Part shown: one piece after another, positions 17,114 to 26,601 of the stretch
Layout of the letters: each line of letters starts with the position of its first letter
Position numbering within the stretch: the first letter of the stretch is position 1
Source of the DNA: Domibacillus tundrae
GTDB lineage: Bacteria > Bacillota > Bacilli > Bacillales > Domibacillaceae
Assembly: GCF_000970675.1 (NCBI RefSeq)
Contig: NZ_LAJA01000001.1
Location: forward strand, 682,001 to 746,000
Direction of reading: 5' to 3'
DNA: 64,000 nucleotides
Made by a program: the position numbers and the translations under genes
The notes under the pieces: generated by a model
Told to the model about the DNA's origin: nothing
The model's input: only the letters and a program-made list of their open reading frames with translations
Database searches by the model: none

Positions 17114-17927
17114 CGTGCGCATTCATCCATTAACCTGGCTGTTCGGGTCTGCTGCTGCTGCAACAGGACTTTTTTTAGAAGCAATATGCATCGGGCTTAT
17201 TTTACTTATTCACGAACTGGGTCACGCGGGTGCTGCAAAAGCAATGGGCTGGCGCATTCAAAAAGTGGAGCTGCTCCCGTTTGGCGGCAAGCTGGAAACC
17301 GATGAGCATGCGGGCAGACCGCTTCTTGAAGAATGGCTCGTTGTATTAGCCGGTCCATTTATGCATGTTCCAATGCTTGCGATAAGTTTTTTTTTTCTAA
17401 AAGCAGGATGGATGGATGCCGCTTTGTATGAATTGTTTTTTGAGCTAAATGCGGTCATCTTTTTGTTCAATCTATTGCCGGTGCTGCCACTTGATGGCGG
17501 CAAAATGGTCCAGCTTATTTTATGTGCGGTTCATCCTTATTTCATTGCATATAAGCAATCCATTTTTCTGTCATTTGCCGTCCTTCTTTTTGTAATGGGT
17601 ACAGCGGTGATCACACTTCCATTTTATTTGCAGCTGCTTTTAACTGTTTCCTATATTGCCGTTCAGCTTCTAGTCATGTGGAAAGAAAGAGAAGTCATGT
17701 TCATCCGTTTTTTAACCGCCCGTTTTTATGATCCGGTGTCTATGCGCTTGCTGGCCCTGCCTCTTCTAAAAACGGACCGCCTCCTTGATGCTGTCCGATT
17801 ATTTAGAAGAAACCGGACACACCAGTTTCATGTGAACGGGCACGATGAACTGACAGAAGAGCAGCTTCTTCATTCTTTTTTTGAAGGCAAGAAAGACGTT
17901 CAGGATATGTTTGAAAATATTGATTGA
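17106..17927 (+). CDS. spoIVFB: Stage IV sporulation intramembrane metalloprotease SpoIVFB
   Basis: 273-residue site-2-protease family enzyme that cleaves pro-sigma-K in the mother cell. The zinc motif HELGH is at residues 36-40 and the third ligand Asp is in LLPVLPLDGGK (Asp130). Six hydrophobic stretches, then a C-terminal cytoplasmic domain (about 195-273), which resembles a CBS-type ATP-sensing region in the family. It overlaps spoIVFA by eight bases. The rplU promoter -35 box overlaps its stop codon. Confidence 0.95.
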   Translation: MNNVRIHPLTWLFGSAAAATGLFLEAICIGLILLIHELGHAGAAKAMGWRIQKVELLPFGGKLETDEHAGRPLLEEWLVVLAGPFMHVPMLAISFFFLKAGWMDAALYELFFELNAVIFLFNLLPVLPLDGGKMVQLILCAVHPYFIAYKQSIFLSFAVLLFVMGTAVITLPFYLQLLLTVSYIAVQLLVMWKEREVMFIRFLTARFYDPVSMRLLALPLLKTDRLLDAVRLFRRNRTHQFHVNGHDELTEEQLLHSFFEGKKDVQDMFENID

Positions 17928-17952
17928 CACTGATATTGAAAGGTGATAGAAT
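17924..17952 (+). promoter_or_regulatory. Strong sigma-A promoter of rplU-prp-rpmA
   Basis: Consensus TTGACA and TAGAAT with exactly 17 bases between them. The -35 box overlaps the spoIVFB stop codon. It drives the ribosomal protein operon and its leader RNA. Confidence 0.85.
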
Positions 17953-17958
17953 TCATAT

Positions 17959-18055
17959 GTTATTGTTTGTAGCACCCGTGCTACAACCGCACACAGCAGG
18001 TTTAAGCATCGATAGATCACCTGTCACGTGGCGAGTCTGAGTAAACAGGGAGGTG
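17959..18055 (+). ncRNA. L21 leader RNA (ribosomal protein autoregulatory leader)
   Basis: A transcribed leader of about 100 bases between the rplU promoter and its SD, with hairpin-forming parts (GTAGCAC-CC-GTGCTAC is an exact 7-bp stem; AGGT...ACCT further on). Bacilli carry a conserved L21 leader structure at this site, thought to bind a ribosomal protein of the operon. Boundaries are inferred from the promoter and the rplU SD. Confidence 0.65.
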
Positions 18056-18060
18056 CAGAA

Positions 18061-18369
18061 ATGTACGCAATTATTGAAACAGGCGGCAAGCAGGTTAAAG
18101 TTGAAGAAGGTCAAGCAATCTACATCGAAAAATTGAACACACAAGACGGTGACACTGTCACGTTTGATAAAGTTCTTTTCGTTGGCGGCGACGACGTGAA
18201 AGTCGGCAGCCCAATCGTAGAAGGTGCAACCGTAACGGCGAAGGTCGAAAAGCAAGGACGTGCGAAGAAAATCGTCGTTTTTAAATTTAAAGCGAAGAAA
18301 AACTACCGCAAAAAGCAAGGACACCGTCAGCCTTATACAAAAGTAGTCATTGAAAAAATCAACGCGTAA
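18061..18369 (+). CDS. rplU: 50S ribosomal protein L21
   Basis: 102-residue L21; the N-terminus [18 protein letters not shown] and the basic [17 protein letters not shown] tail are diagnostic. A longer frame opens upstream at GTG 18028 but runs through the leader RNA and the GGGAGGTG SD, so ATG 18061 is the start. First gene of the rplU-prp-rpmA operon. Confidence 0.98.
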   Translation: MYAIIETGGKQVKVEEGQAIYIEKLNTQDGDTVTFDKVLFVGGDDVKVGSPIVEGATVTAKVEKQGRAKKIVVFKFKAKKNYRKKQGHRQPYTKVVIEKINA

Positions 18370-18381
18370 GGCGATGATCCA

Positions 18382-18714
18382 ATGATTTATGTAGATATTA
18401 AAAAAGACACATCCGGCTTGATTACATCGTTTACAATGGAAGGCCATGCCGGATTTGATGACAGCGGCAAAGACTTGGTTTGTGCGGGTGCTTCCGCAGT
18501 TTCGTTCGGTTCGCTGAATGCAGTGATGGCACTGACCGGTATTACGCCTGAAATTGATCAGGGGGAAGACGGCGGCCTGCTTTCCTGCCGTGTGCCGGAT
18601 GGACTGCCAGCAGACAAGCGCGATCAGGTTCAGCTTTTATTAGAAGGTATGGTTGTCTCACTGCAGACGATTGAGGAAGAGTACGGACAGTATATTCAAA
18701 TAAACATCCTATAG
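18382..18714 (+). CDS. prp: Ribosomal-processing cysteine protease Prp (YsxB)
   Basis: 110-residue cysteine protease. Family catalytic residues are His22 (EGHAGFDDSG) and Cys34 (LVCAGASA). In Firmicutes Prp removes the N-terminal extension of ribosomal protein L27, encoded by the next gene. The substrate here carries the matching extension (see rpmA). Sits between rplU and rpmA, as in all Bacillaceae that I know. Confidence 0.94.
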   Translation: MIYVDIKKDTSGLITSFTMEGHAGFDDSGKDLVCAGASAVSFGSLNAVMALTGITPEIDQGEDGGLLSCRVPDGLPADKRDQVQLLLEGMVVSLQTIEEEYGQYIQINIL

Positions 18715-18727
18715 GAGGTGAAAACAC

Positions 18728-19012
18728 ATGTTGAAATTGAATCTTCAATTTTTCGCATCCAAAAAAGGTGTAGGTTCTACACGTAATGGACGTGACTCTG
18801 AGTCGAAACGTCTTGGCGCTAAGCGTGCAGATGGCCAGTTCGTAACAGGTGGATCTATCCTTTACCGTCAACGCGGAACAAAAATTCACCCAGGTGAAAA
18901 TGTAGGCCGTGGCGGCGATGATACATTGTTTGCGAAAACAGATGGTATCGTACGTTTCGAACGCGTTGGACGCGATCGTAAAAAAGTAAGTGTTTATCCT
19001 GCTGCTCAATAA
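18728..19012 (+). CDS. rpmA: 50S ribosomal protein L27, precursor with Prp cleavage site
   Basis: 94 residues. N-terminal [20 protein letters not shown] contains the Firmicute extension LNLQFF followed by ASKKG; Prp cleaves after Phe9 in the known family case. The mature N-terminus reaches the peptidyl-transferase centre. SD AGGAGGTG. A long terminator hairpin follows. Confidence 0.98.
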   Translation: MLKLNLQFFASKKGVGSTRNGRDSESKRLGAKRADGQFVTGGSILYRQRGTKIHPGENVGRGGDDTLFAKTDGIVRFERVGRDRKKVSVYPAAQ

Positions 19013-19027
19013 GCAGATAGGCGAATG

Positions 19028-19073
19028 GAGGCGTTCTGAAAGTCAACCTTTCGGAGCGCCTCTATTTTTTTTG
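19028..19073 (+). terminator. Terminator of the rplU operon
   Basis: A 15-bp stem from GAGGCGTTCTGAAAG to CTTTCGGAGCGCCTC with loop TCAAC, followed by TATTTTTTTT. Confidence 0.93.
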
Positions 19074-19096
19074 TGTACGGCCGATTATCTTTCCCG

Positions 19097-19124
19097 TTCA
19101 AATGCTGTATTTTTCTGCTATACT
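19097..19124 (+). promoter_or_regulatory. Candidate promoter for spo0B-obg
   Basis: TTCAAA and TATACT separated by 16 bases, between the rpmA terminator and the spo0B SD. Moderate match only. Confidence 0.38.
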
Positions 19125-19175
19125 AACAAGAAGGAATGTAACGTTCGGGAATGAGCAGGAGGTGTGATCAGCTAG

Positions 19176-19712
19176 GTGGAAAAGGGAGAATGGACTGTAG
19201 TAAAAACGCTCCGTCATGCGCGTCATGACTGGATGAACGACATACAGATCGTGAAAGGGTATCTCGCCTTGAATAACCTTGATGAAGCAGCCAGGGCAGC
19301 AGATCATATTATTGTGAAGGCCGTGCAGGAATCAAGGTTGTGCAATCTTGGCATGCCGGGGATGGCGGAGCTGTTTATGACGTTCAATTGGTCGCAGCAT
19401 CGATTTCGGCTTGAGTATGAGCTTGATGATGGCATTAAAACAGGGTCGGCGGATGACCAAAAAGCGCTCAGCTTTTTTAGCCGATTGTTTTCGTTGCTGG
19501 AGCAGCATATAAAGGACTACAATGGACATGAATTATTTGTGCACTTTTCAGAAAAAGAAGAATGTCTTTTTGTACGAATGGAATGGATGGGAGACGTGGC
19601 AAACCGCCCATTGCTGCTAGACAAAATAAATGAAATCCCGAAAGAACTACAGCTGAAATGTGCTGTGTTGGAAACGGGTTGTCAGGATATACTAATGGAA
19701 GTGACATTTTAG
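19176..19712 (+). CDS. spo0B: Sporulation phosphotransferase Spo0B
   Basis: 178 residues. Spo0B passes phosphate from Spo0F to Spo0A in the sporulation phosphorelay. The phospho-acceptor is His17 in the helix [19 protein letters not shown], close to the B. subtilis RHDWMNKLQ motif. The remainder is the degenerate histidine-kinase-like fold without ATP motifs. GTG start with AGGAGGTG 11 bases upstream. Placed before obg as in B. subtilis, where the two are cotranscribed. Confidence 0.92.
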   Translation: MEKGEWTVVKTLRHARHDWMNDIQIVKGYLALNNLDEAARAADHIIVKAVQESRLCNLGMPGMAELFMTFNWSQHRFRLEYELDDGIKTGSADDQKALSFFSRLFSLLEQHIKDYNGHELFVHFSEKEECLFVRMEWMGDVANRPLLLDKINEIPKELQLKCAVLETGCQDILMEVTF

Positions 19713-19726
19713 GAGGAACAGACAAT

Positions 19727-21016
19727 ATGTTTGTAGATCAGGCTAAGATATATGTTAAAGGCGGCGACGGCGGAAATGGCATGGTTGCGTTTCGCCGTGA
19801 AAAGTATGTGCCGAACGGCGGTCCTGCGGGCGGCGATGGTGGAAATGGCGCGAATGTTGTGTTTGAAGTGGAAGAAGGGCTTCGCACTCTAATGGATTTT
19901 CGTTACCAGCGTCATTTTAAAGCACCGCGCGGCGAGCATGGCATGAGCAAAAGCATGCACGGACGCAATTCAAAAGACATGATCGTTAAAGTGCCTCCTG
20001 GTACTATTGTGACAGATGACGAAACAGGCGAAGTGATTGGGGATCTTGTCGAGCATGGGCAGCAGGCGATTATTGCACGCGGCGGCCGCGGCGGCCGTGG
20101 AAACAGCCGATTTGCGACACCTGCTAATCCAGCGCCGGAAATCTCTGAAAATGGGGAACCGGGCATGGAGCGCAATATAACATTGGAATTAAAGCTATTA
20201 GCGGATGTTGGTCTTGTCGGTTTCCCAAGCGTCGGAAAGTCGACACTTCTCTCTGTTATTACAGCGGCTAAGCCTAAAATTGCTGCATATCATTTTACGA
20301 CACTTGTGCCGAATCTTGGCATGGTGGAAACAGAAGATGGCCGAAGCTTTGTCATGGCTGACCTGCCGGGGTTGATTGAAGGTGCGCATGAAGGAACAGG
20401 ACTTGGACACCAATTTTTGCGTCACATCGAGCGTACACGCGTTATTGTTCATGTGCTTGATATGTCTGGGATGGAAGGGCGCGATCCATATGAGGATTAC
20501 GTCACGATTAACAATGAACTGAAAGAGTATAATCTCCGGCTGACAGAGCGTCCGGAAATTATCGTCGCGAATAAAATGGACATGCCGGAAGCGGAAGAAC
20601 ATTTAAACGCGTTCAAAGAAAAAGTGGGCGCCGATGCGGTTATTTTTCCGATTTCTGCGTTAACACAAAGCGGCCTGCGTGATTTATTGTTTGCGATTGC
20701 TGACAAAATCGAAGAAACGCCGGAATTCCCGCTTGACCATGAAGAAGAAGATTTGTCTGTTAACCGTGTTATGTACCGACATGAAAAACAAGCGGCTGAG
20801 TTTGTGATCACGCGTGGTTCGGACGGCGTGTTTGAACTAACAGGAAGCAAGATTGAAAAGCTGTTTAAAATGACGGACTTCTCACGGGAACCATCTGTTC
20901 AACGCTTTGCACGGCAGCTGCGTACAATGGGTGTGGATGAAGCGCTGCGCGCACGCGGCGCTGAAAACGGCGATATCGTTCGCCTGCTCGATTATGAATT
21001 TGAATTTGTCGAATAA
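19727..21016 (+). CDS. obg: Obg/CgtA family GTPase
   Basis: 429 residues with three family domains: glycine-rich Obg fold (1-158; [20 protein letters not shown]), G domain (about 159-335; P-loop [25 protein letters not shown]) and the C-terminal OCT domain (about 350-428). It is an essential GTPase linked to 50S assembly, (p)ppGpp and, in B. subtilis, to Spo0A activation. ATG 19727 follows AGGAGG; an in-frame upstream ATG lies inside spo0B and is ignored. Confidence 0.97.
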   Translation: MFVDQAKIYVKGGDGGNGMVAFRREKYVPNGGPAGGDGGNGANVVFEVEEGLRTLMDFRYQRHFKAPRGEHGMSKSMHGRNSKDMIVKVPPGTIVTDDETGEVIGDLVEHGQQAIIARGGRGGRGNSRFATPANPAPEISENGEPGMERNITLELKLLADVGLVGFPSVGKSTLLSVITAAKPKIAAYHFTTLVPNLGMVETEDGRSFVMADLPGLIEGAHEGTGLGHQFLRHIERTRVIVHVLDMSGMEGRDPYEDYVTINNELKEYNLRLTERPEIIVANKMDMPEAEEHLNAFKEKVGADAVIFPISALTQSGLRDLLFAIADKIEETPEFPLDHEEEDLSVNRVMYRHEKQAAEFVITRGSDGVFELTGSKIEKLFKMTDFSREPSVQRFARQLRTMGVDEALRARGAENGDIVRLLDYEFEFVE

Positions 21017-21048
21017 AAGCTGGTGCGGCGGTTTTGAGGGGGAACGAC

Positions 21049-21504
21049 ATGGGGAAGAAAGAGCAAAATGAAAAATTTTATCTCGTCCGTGAAGATGTGC
21101 TTCCGGAAGCGATGAAAAAAACGCTTGATGCAAAAGAATTGATTGAACGGAAAAAAGCCGATTCTGTCTGGGAAGCGGTACAAAAAGTGGATTTAAGCCG
21201 CAGTGCTTTTTACAAATACCGCGACACGGTTTTTCCGTTCCACACGGTTGTCAAAGAGCGGATCATTACATTGTTTTTTCATCTGGAAGACCGATCGGGA
21301 ACCCTGTCTGAACTGCTTGCTGTTGTGGCGGCCTGTGGTGGGAATATTCTGACGATTCATCAGACTATTCCGCTGCAGGGCCGCGCCAATGTGACGCTTT
21401 CGCTCAATGTCACCGGCATGAAAACCGGGTTGGACGAGCTTTTGTCCCGGCTAAAAAAACTAGAATTTGTCGATACGGTGGAAGTGCTCGGTTCGGGCGC
21501 GTAA
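21049..21504 (+). CDS. pheB: PheB, ACT-domain protein (UPF0735)
   Basis: 151 residues. The N-terminal segment (about 1-65; [20 protein letters not shown], then [12 protein letters not shown]) reads like a small helical or HTH region; residues about 75-150 form an ACT domain ([20 protein letters not shown]). Located between obg and pheA as in B. subtilis. ACT domains often bind amino acids, and a regulatory role in phenylalanine metabolism is supposed but not proven. ATG 21049 is preferred to TTG 21034, which lies within the SD region GAGGGGG. Confidence 0.88.
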   Translation: MGKKEQNEKFYLVREDVLPEAMKKTLDAKELIERKKADSVWEAVQKVDLSRSAFYKYRDTVFPFHTVVKERIITLFFHLEDRSGTLSELLAVVAACGGNILTIHQTIPLQGRANVTLSLNVTGMKTGLDELLSRLKKLEFVDTVEVLGSGA

Positions 21505-21537
21505 TCCGTTTGAATGAGAGAACAGGAGTGAACGGTT

Positions 21538-22407
21538 TTGAGGAAAATTGCTTTTTTAGGCCCTGCGGCGACATTTACCGATATTGCGGTGTCAGATGCA
21601 TTCCCGAATGATCAGCGGATTCCGTGTGTGACCATTCCGGAATGCATGGATTATGTGCTCGAAGGAAAAGCGGATCTTGCGGTTGTACCAATTGAAAATG
21701 CGCTGGAAGGAACGGTCAATATGACCATTGATCATTTATTTCACGAAGCGAATTTAACCATTGTTGGTGAATTAACCGCACCTATTCAGCAGCACTTGCT
21801 CATCCATCCGGACAATGCACACAAATGGAAAGACGCAGCCCGTATTTTATCGCATCCGCACGCGATTGCGCAGTGCCACAAATTTTTGCACCGTCATTTT
21901 TACAGCGTTCCATCGCAACAGATGACATCCACTGCGGCGGCAGCCAAATATGTGAGTGAGCATCCGGAAGAATGCATTGCAGCGATTGCCAATTCGCTGT
22001 CGGCAGAGGAGTACGGCTTATTTATGGCAAAAGCAGATATTCATGATTATACCTTTAATCATACACGGTTTCTCGTTTTGTCTAAAACGCATGAAGAGCT
22101 GGCGTTTCCGCTTCCGCAAACGGGCGGCAAAACGACGATTGTCGTGACGCTTCCTACCGACCGTCCAGGAACACTTCATCAAGTGTTAGCTACATTTGCC
22201 TGGCGAAATCTGAACCTTGCGAAAATTGAATCGCGCCCATTAAAAACTGGTCTTGGCAATTATTTTTTCATTATCGATGTTGGGCAGCGCATCGACGATA
22301 TTTTAGTGCCGGGTGCCTTTGCTGAAATGGAAGCGCTCGGCTGTAACGTGCAGGTGCTCGGCAGCTATTATGGGTATGAAGTCGGGCAGGCAGCAGAAAA
22401 AGCCTAA
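21538..22407 (+). CDS. pheA: Prephenate dehydratase
   Basis: 289 residues. It converts prephenate to phenylpyruvate for phenylalanine synthesis. Catalytic domain 1-180 (FLGPAATFTDIA; VPIENALEGTV; the active-site Thr-Arg-Phe in NHTRFLVL), then an ACT domain (about 196-285) with the Phe-binding ESRP motif (KIESRPLKTG), which suggests feedback inhibition by phenylalanine. TTG start with ACAGGAGTG upstream. A stand-alone enzyme without a chorismate mutase domain. Confidence 0.96.
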   Translation: MRKIAFLGPAATFTDIAVSDAFPNDQRIPCVTIPECMDYVLEGKADLAVVPIENALEGTVNMTIDHLFHEANLTIVGELTAPIQQHLLIHPDNAHKWKDAARILSHPHAIAQCHKFLHRHFYSVPSQQMTSTAAAAKYVSEHPEECIAAIANSLSAEEYGLFMAKADIHDYTFNHTRFLVLSKTHEELAFPLPQTGGKTTIVVTLPTDRPGTLHQVLATFAWRNLNLAKIESRPLKTGLGNYFFIIDVGQRIDDILVPGAFAEMEALGCNVQVLGSYYGYEVGQAAEKA

Positions 22408-22414
22408 AAATAAA

Positions 22415-22442
22415 GAAGCGCCCCATAGGGGAGCTTCTTTTC
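22415..22442. terminator. Bidirectional terminator between pheA and niaR
   Basis: GAAGCgCCCC and GGGGaGCTTC form a hairpin with T-rich ends on both strands; it serves the convergent pheA and niaR genes. Confidence 0.8.
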
Positions 22443-22443
22443 G

Positions 22444-22977
22444 TTATTCAAGCAAAAAGCCGCCATGGCGAAGTGCTTGTTCTGCTTCATCGAGTGTGGC
22501 TGATTCTTTAGCAGACAGCGTGTGCAAATGAACGCCTTCTGTCAATTCGGATAAGTAAGCAGCATTTGTTTCGTTGATTTTCTCCAAAAATTGAAGGGCT
22601 TCTTTTCGGTTTGAAACCATAATCGATGCAGTCAAATCACCATATACCGGGTGTTCAATTCTCACATCTTTTACAAGAACGCCAAGATCGACGAGAAGCA
22701 ACAGTTCCTCTTTCGTTTGATCCGGCGGGTGCGAGCAGGCCACAATCCTTTCCACATGGCCACTATCTTGAACATTCATATAAACATAGCCTTGACTCGT
22801 AGCCATAATCGGAACACCACGCGCTTTCAGCAATGTAATATCTCCCACAATAACCTGACGGCTGACATGGGCCCGTTCAGCCAGCTCATTTCCAGTCAGC
22901 GGCGTTTCCGCTGATTGAAGCCAGTGCAAAATCTGCTTACGCCGTTCTTCGCCGATTAATTTCTTTTTATCTACCAT
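22444..22977 (-). CDS. niaR: NiaR, nicotinate-responsive NAD biosynthesis repressor (YrxA)
   Basis: 177 residues. N-terminal HTH_11 domain (about 5-60; RRKQILHWLQSAETPLTGNE, VSRQVIVGDITLL) and C-terminal 3H domain (about 75-175), named for three conserved histidines; His residues in IEHPVYGDL and GVHLHTLSA are visible. NiaR binds nicotinic acid as co-repressor and controls nad genes. It is encoded next to them here. The ATG at 22977 has GGAGGG nine bases upstream; the longer reading frame would overlap the nadS end. Confidence 0.92.
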   Translation of the reverse strand: MVDKKKLIGEERRKQILHWLQSAETPLTGNELAERAHVSRQVIVGDITLLKARGVPIMATSQGYVYMNVQDSGHVERIVACSHPPDQTKEELLLLVDLGVLVKDVRIEHPVYGDLTASIMVSNRKEALQFLEKINETNAAYLSELTEGVHLHTLSAKESATLDEAEQALRHGGFLLE

Positions 22978-22999
22978 GATGCAATCCCTCCACCGGCTA

Positions 23000-24103
23000 T
23001 CATAGCATATCCCCTTGCTCGGCAGCATGCAAAAGTGCCTTTCCAAGCTTTTTGACTTCGTCTTCTGTCGTTTCGGGTCCGAATGAAACGCGGAAAAACT
23101 GTCGTGCCTCTTCCATCGTCATGCCCATCGCCAGGGCAGCTTTCATACCGGATGCTGAAGATGCATCACAGGCACTCCCAGTTGAAATGTACATCTTTTG
23201 TGCATTTAAGGCGAGCATGACAAGCTGTCCTTCTATTCCAGGAATACACATTCCGATTACCCCAGGATATTGATTCGAATCATTCCCTTCGATCCACTTC
23301 ACTGAAGATCCTTCCAGTTGTTCTTTTAACAAATGCCTCAAAGTCCAAAGTTTCTCCAATGAAGCAGCCTTTTTTGCCGCTTCCGCAAATGCGGCGATCG
23401 CCGGTGTATCAACTGTTCCTCCCCGGATGCCTTTCTCATGTGTCAATCCTGGAAAAACCGGTTTGGCTGCAATAAAAGGTGAAAGATACATTGCACCGCA
23501 CCCTTTTGGACCGCCAATTTTGTGGGCGGAAAAGGTCATGGCATCCGCATTGATAGAATCGAGTGAAACTTTACCGAATGACTGAACACAGTCGGTATGA
23601 AAAAGAATGCCTCTTTTTTTTGCTTCGGCAGCTATTTGCGCAATGGGCTGGATTGTCCCGATTTCAGGATTAATATGCTGAATGGAGACAAGGACGGTAT
23701 CAGGCCGGATGGCCGCTATGATCGATTCGGCTGTCACGATTCCATTCTCATTCAGCGGCATTTTTGTTATGTTAAACCCTTCGGTTTGAAGAACGGTCAT
23801 CGCCGAGTGAACAGAAGTGTGTTCAGCCATTCCGGTAATAATATGTTTTTTCGGTTTGTTTCGTGCTAACGACAAAAGAGCCAAAATGTTTCCTTCCGTT
23901 CCGCTGCCGGTAAAATAGATGCCATCCTTTAAAACACCGGCCCGACTCGCAATTTCTGTCCGACACTGCTCCAGCAAGAGCGAAGCCCGTGTACCTTCAT
24001 CGTGAGGGCTCGATGTATTTCCCGAAAAATGATGGACCGCTTCTATATAAATGTCAAGCGCTTCTTTTTTCATAGGAGAAGTAGCAGCATAGTCAAAATA
24101 CAA
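23000..24103 (-). CDS. nadS: Cysteine desulfurase of the NAD operon (NadS/NifS type)
   Basis: 367-residue PLP enzyme. Cofactor lysine in SAHKIGGPKG (near 201), active cysteine loop STGSACDASSASG (near 315). In Bacillus a desulfurase divergent from nadB supplies sulfur for the iron-sulfur cluster of quinolinate synthase NadA. TTG start at 24103. Shares its promoter region with nadB and is followed 22 bases later by niaR. Distinct from iscS at 63053, so the window carries two desulfurase paralogues. Confidence 0.92.
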   Translation of the reverse strand: MYFDYAATSPMKKEALDIYIEAVHHFSGNTSSPHDEGTRASLLLEQCRTEIASRAGVLKDGIYFTGSGTEGNILALLSLARNKPKKHIITGMAEHTSVHSAMTVLQTEGFNITKMPLNENGIVTAESIIAAIRPDTVLVSIQHINPEIGTIQPIAQIAAEAKKRGILFHTDCVQSFGKVSLDSINADAMTFSAHKIGGPKGCGAMYLSPFIAAKPVFPGLTHEKGIRGGTVDTPAIAAFAEAAKKAASLEKLWTLRHLLKEQLEGSSVKWIEGNDSNQYPGVIGMCIPGIEGQLVMLALNAQKMYISTGSACDASSASGMKAALAMGMTMEEARQFFRVSFGPETTEDEVKKLGKALLHAAEQGDML

Positions 24104-24169
24104 TATTATCCCTGCTCTCTTTATCTTAAATTTATTCTTGTCTTTCTTTTTATTTTATGTAAAGATAAG

Positions 24170-24179
24170 TGTCAAGACA
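24170..24179. promoter_or_regulatory. Candidate NiaR operator in the divergent nadS-nadB promoter region
   Basis: TGTC-AA-GACA palindrome in the 94-base gap between two divergent nad genes. It covers a TTGACA-like -35 on the minus strand and lies just behind a weak TTGTCT/TAAAGA pair (24138-24165) on the plus strand. A further TTGTCTT half-like site lies at 24138-24144. Assignment to NiaR is inferred from context. Confidence 0.5.
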
Positions 24180-24197
24180 ACTGTAAAGTGGGGATGA

Positions 24198-25787
24198 GTG
24201 GTGAAAAAAATGCCAAGTGCTATCATCATTGGATCAGGAATCGCGGCATTACAAGCGGCGAGGCATTTAGCAGCGCATATGAATGTGATAGTCATCACAA
24301 AGACGGTGATGCGGCAAAGCAATTCTTATTTTGCACAGGGCGGCGTCGCAGCTGTTTTATCTCCACTGGATACGTATGAATCTCATATAAAAGACACTCT
24401 TGCTGCCGGAGAAATTCATCATGATCCGACAGCGGTAAAACAGCTTGTTATTGAAGGTGCAGCAGGTATGAATGAACTACTGGAAGAAGGATTTTTAGCG
24501 GATCGGCAGGAAAATGGCACATTGTCATTAGGACTCGAAGGTGCGCACAGCAGCCGGCGGATTGTGCATGCGGGCGGTGATGCCACTGGAAAGTGGGCGA
24601 TTGAGCATTTTATATCGCACCTTCCAAGTCAAGTAGACATCCGTGAACATGAATTGGTTTTTGAGCTGATTGTTCAAAGTGGAGTGTGTACAGGTGTTAA
24701 AACAAAATCAAGGAATGGAAAAGTTCATCAATATAAAGCCGATCATGTTATTTTAGCGACGGGCGGAGCGGGCGCACTTTATTCGTTCACCTCAAATCAG
24801 GAGACAATTACAGGGGACGGAATTGCCCTTGCTTATCGTGCCGGCGCCGCTATTACGGACATGGAATTTGTTCAATTCCACCCGACTCTTCTTTATGTGA
24901 ACGGGGAAACAAAAGGGTTGATCTCTGAAGCGGTGAGGGGGGCCGGCGCGGTATTGACAGATGGAGAAGGCGGGAAAATTATGCAAGGGGTTCATCCGCT
25001 TGGCGATTTGGCCCCCCGTCATGTAACGGCTTTTGAAATATATAAGGCTCGAAAAAGCGGCCGTGAGGTTTATCTTGATATATCCATGATTAAGGAATTT
25101 GAACAAGTCTTTCCAACGATTTCAGCTATCTGCTTTGAGCATGGCATTGATATAAAAAAAGGTCTTATTCCTGTCGCGCCTGGCAGTCATTTTTTAATGG
25201 GCGGAGTAAAAGCAGATACATCTGGACGCACATCGATGAAAGGATTGTATGCGATTGGTGAAACAGCCTGTACGGGCGTTCATGGAGCGAACCGGCTGGC
25301 AAGCAATTCACTGCTGGAAGGCATTGCTTTTGGAAAACGCTTTGCAAAAGCGATGATCGAGAGCGAAGAAGCAAGAGAAAAAGCTGGGCAGCCAGTTCCG
25401 TCAGCGGCTGCTGCTATTCCACCGCTCTTTGAGAAAAAAGAGCTGCAGTCGATGATGATGGAGTCAGGCGGTATTATTCGAACAAGCGAAAAACTACAAG
25501 CGCTTGCAAACTGTTTGCGGGAGGCAGCACAGGCAAAAGGAGACATCAGCCACTGGCCGGCTGAGAAAATAGAAAGCTTGTTTATGCATACGACAGCTTA
25601 TTTGATTGCCATTTCTGCTCTTGTCAGAACGGAATCACGAGGTGCCCATATTCGGGCGGATCATCCATTAAAACAGGCTCAATGGGAGAAAACATGGATC
25701 GTATTTGAAAACGGACAATTGAATAAAAGGAGCGGAGAACATGAATGGAATCAAGCTGGACGAAGCGCTGAAAGCCTTTTTTATTGA
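24198..25787 (+). CDS. nadB: L-aspartate oxidase
   Basis: 529-residue flavoenzyme oxidising aspartate to iminoaspartate, the first step to quinolinate and NAD. FAD-binding IIGSGIAALQAARHL lies at the N-terminus, substrate motifs are SNSYFAQGG and GVHGANRLASNSLLEG, and a C-terminal helical domain follows. Tandem GTG codons at 24198 and 24201 and ATG 24210 are all possible starts; GTGGGGAT upstream fits GTG 24201 best. Overlaps nadC by 47 bases. Confidence 0.95.
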   Translation: MVKKMPSAIIIGSGIAALQAARHLAAHMNVIVITKTVMRQSNSYFAQGGVAAVLSPLDTYESHIKDTLAAGEIHHDPTAVKQLVIEGAAGMNELLEEGFLADRQENGTLSLGLEGAHSSRRIVHAGGDATGKWAIEHFISHLPSQVDIREHELVFELIVQSGVCTGVKTKSRNGKVHQYKADHVILATGGAGALYSFTSNQETITGDGIALAYRAGAAITDMEFVQFHPTLLYVNGETKGLISEAVRGAGAVLTDGEGGKIMQGVHPLGDLAPRHVTAFEIYKARKSGREVYLDISMIKEFEQVFPTISAICFEHGIDIKKGLIPVAPGSHFLMGGVKADTSGRTSMKGLYAIGETACTGVHGANRLASNSLLEGIAFGKRFAKAMIESEEAREKAGQPVPSAAAAIPPLFEKKELQSMMMESGGIIRTSEKLQALANCLREAAQAKGDISHWPAEKIESLFMHTTAYLIAISALVRTESRGAHIRADHPLKQAQWEKTWIVFENGQLNKRSGEHEWNQAGRSAESLFY

Positions 25788-26601
25788 AGATATTGGAGAT
25801 AGAGACGTATCAGGGGAAAGTATTTTCTCGGAAAAGGAAACGGGAAGTTTTTCATTTTTTGCAAAAGAAGCCGGCATTTTTTGCGGGAAAATGATCATCG
25901 AAAGAGGGTTTCGGCTCATTGATGAACATGTCTCTGTTCATGTGCTGAAAGCAGATGGCGAAAGGGTTGAAGAAGGAGAATGTCTAGCCAAAATAGACGG
26001 GTCGTACCGGTCGCTTTTGGCTGGGGAACGGGTTATTTTAAATTTAGTTCAGCGCATGAGTGGCATTGCGACAGCAGCTGCGGCCGCTGTGAAAGAAACG
26101 GGAGGAACAGAAGCGAAAATATGCGATACGAGAAAAACCGTGCCCGGTCTTCGGATGCTTGAAAAGTATGCGGTCCGAACAGGTGGTGCTTATAATCACC
26201 GCACTGGCTTATACGATGCAGTGATGCTGAAAGACAATCATATTGCGTTCGCCGGAGGAATTAAACAGGCGGTGGAAAAAGCACGGAACGCTTGCGGCCA
26301 TACAATGAAAATCGAAGTGGAAATTGAAACGAAAGAACAGCTCCAAGAAGCAGTTGAATCGGGGGCAGACATTATTATGTTTGATAATTGTACACCGGCT
26401 GACATTACAGCGTGGCTGCCGCTTGTGCCGGCTCATATTGCAACAGAAGCATCAGGCGGAATTACGCTCCAAAATATTCGCGACTATGCGTTAACAGGGA
26501 TTGGGTGGATTTCGCTCGGAGCGTTAACACATTCAGTCAAAGCGCTTGATATTAGTGCAAGAGTAGAAATGAAAGGAGCGGTTTTACATGGCATTAACTG
26601 A
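25741..26601 (+). CDS. nadC: Nicotinate-nucleotide diphosphorylase (carboxylating)
   Basis: 286 residues. It converts quinolinate and PRPP to nicotinate mononucleotide. Type II PRTase motifs: [18 protein letters not shown] (near 124-141), KDNHI near 164, and FDNCTP near 215. The ATG has AAAGGAGCGGAG upstream and lies inside the nadB 3' end, so translation is probably coupled. Order nadB-nadC-nadA matches B. subtilis. Confidence 0.96.
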   Translation: MNGIKLDEALKAFFIEDIGDRDVSGESIFSEKETGSFSFFAKEAGIFCGKMIIERGFRLIDEHVSVHVLKADGERVEEGECLAKIDGSYRSLLAGERVILNLVQRMSGIATAAAAAVKETGGTEAKICDTRKTVPGLRMLEKYAVRTGGAYNHRTGLYDAVMLKDNHIAFAGGIKQAVEKARNACGHTMKIEVEIETKEQLQEAVESGADIIMFDNCTPADITAWLPLVPAHIATEASGGITLQNIRDYALTGIGWISLGALTHSVKALDISARVEMKGAVLHGIN

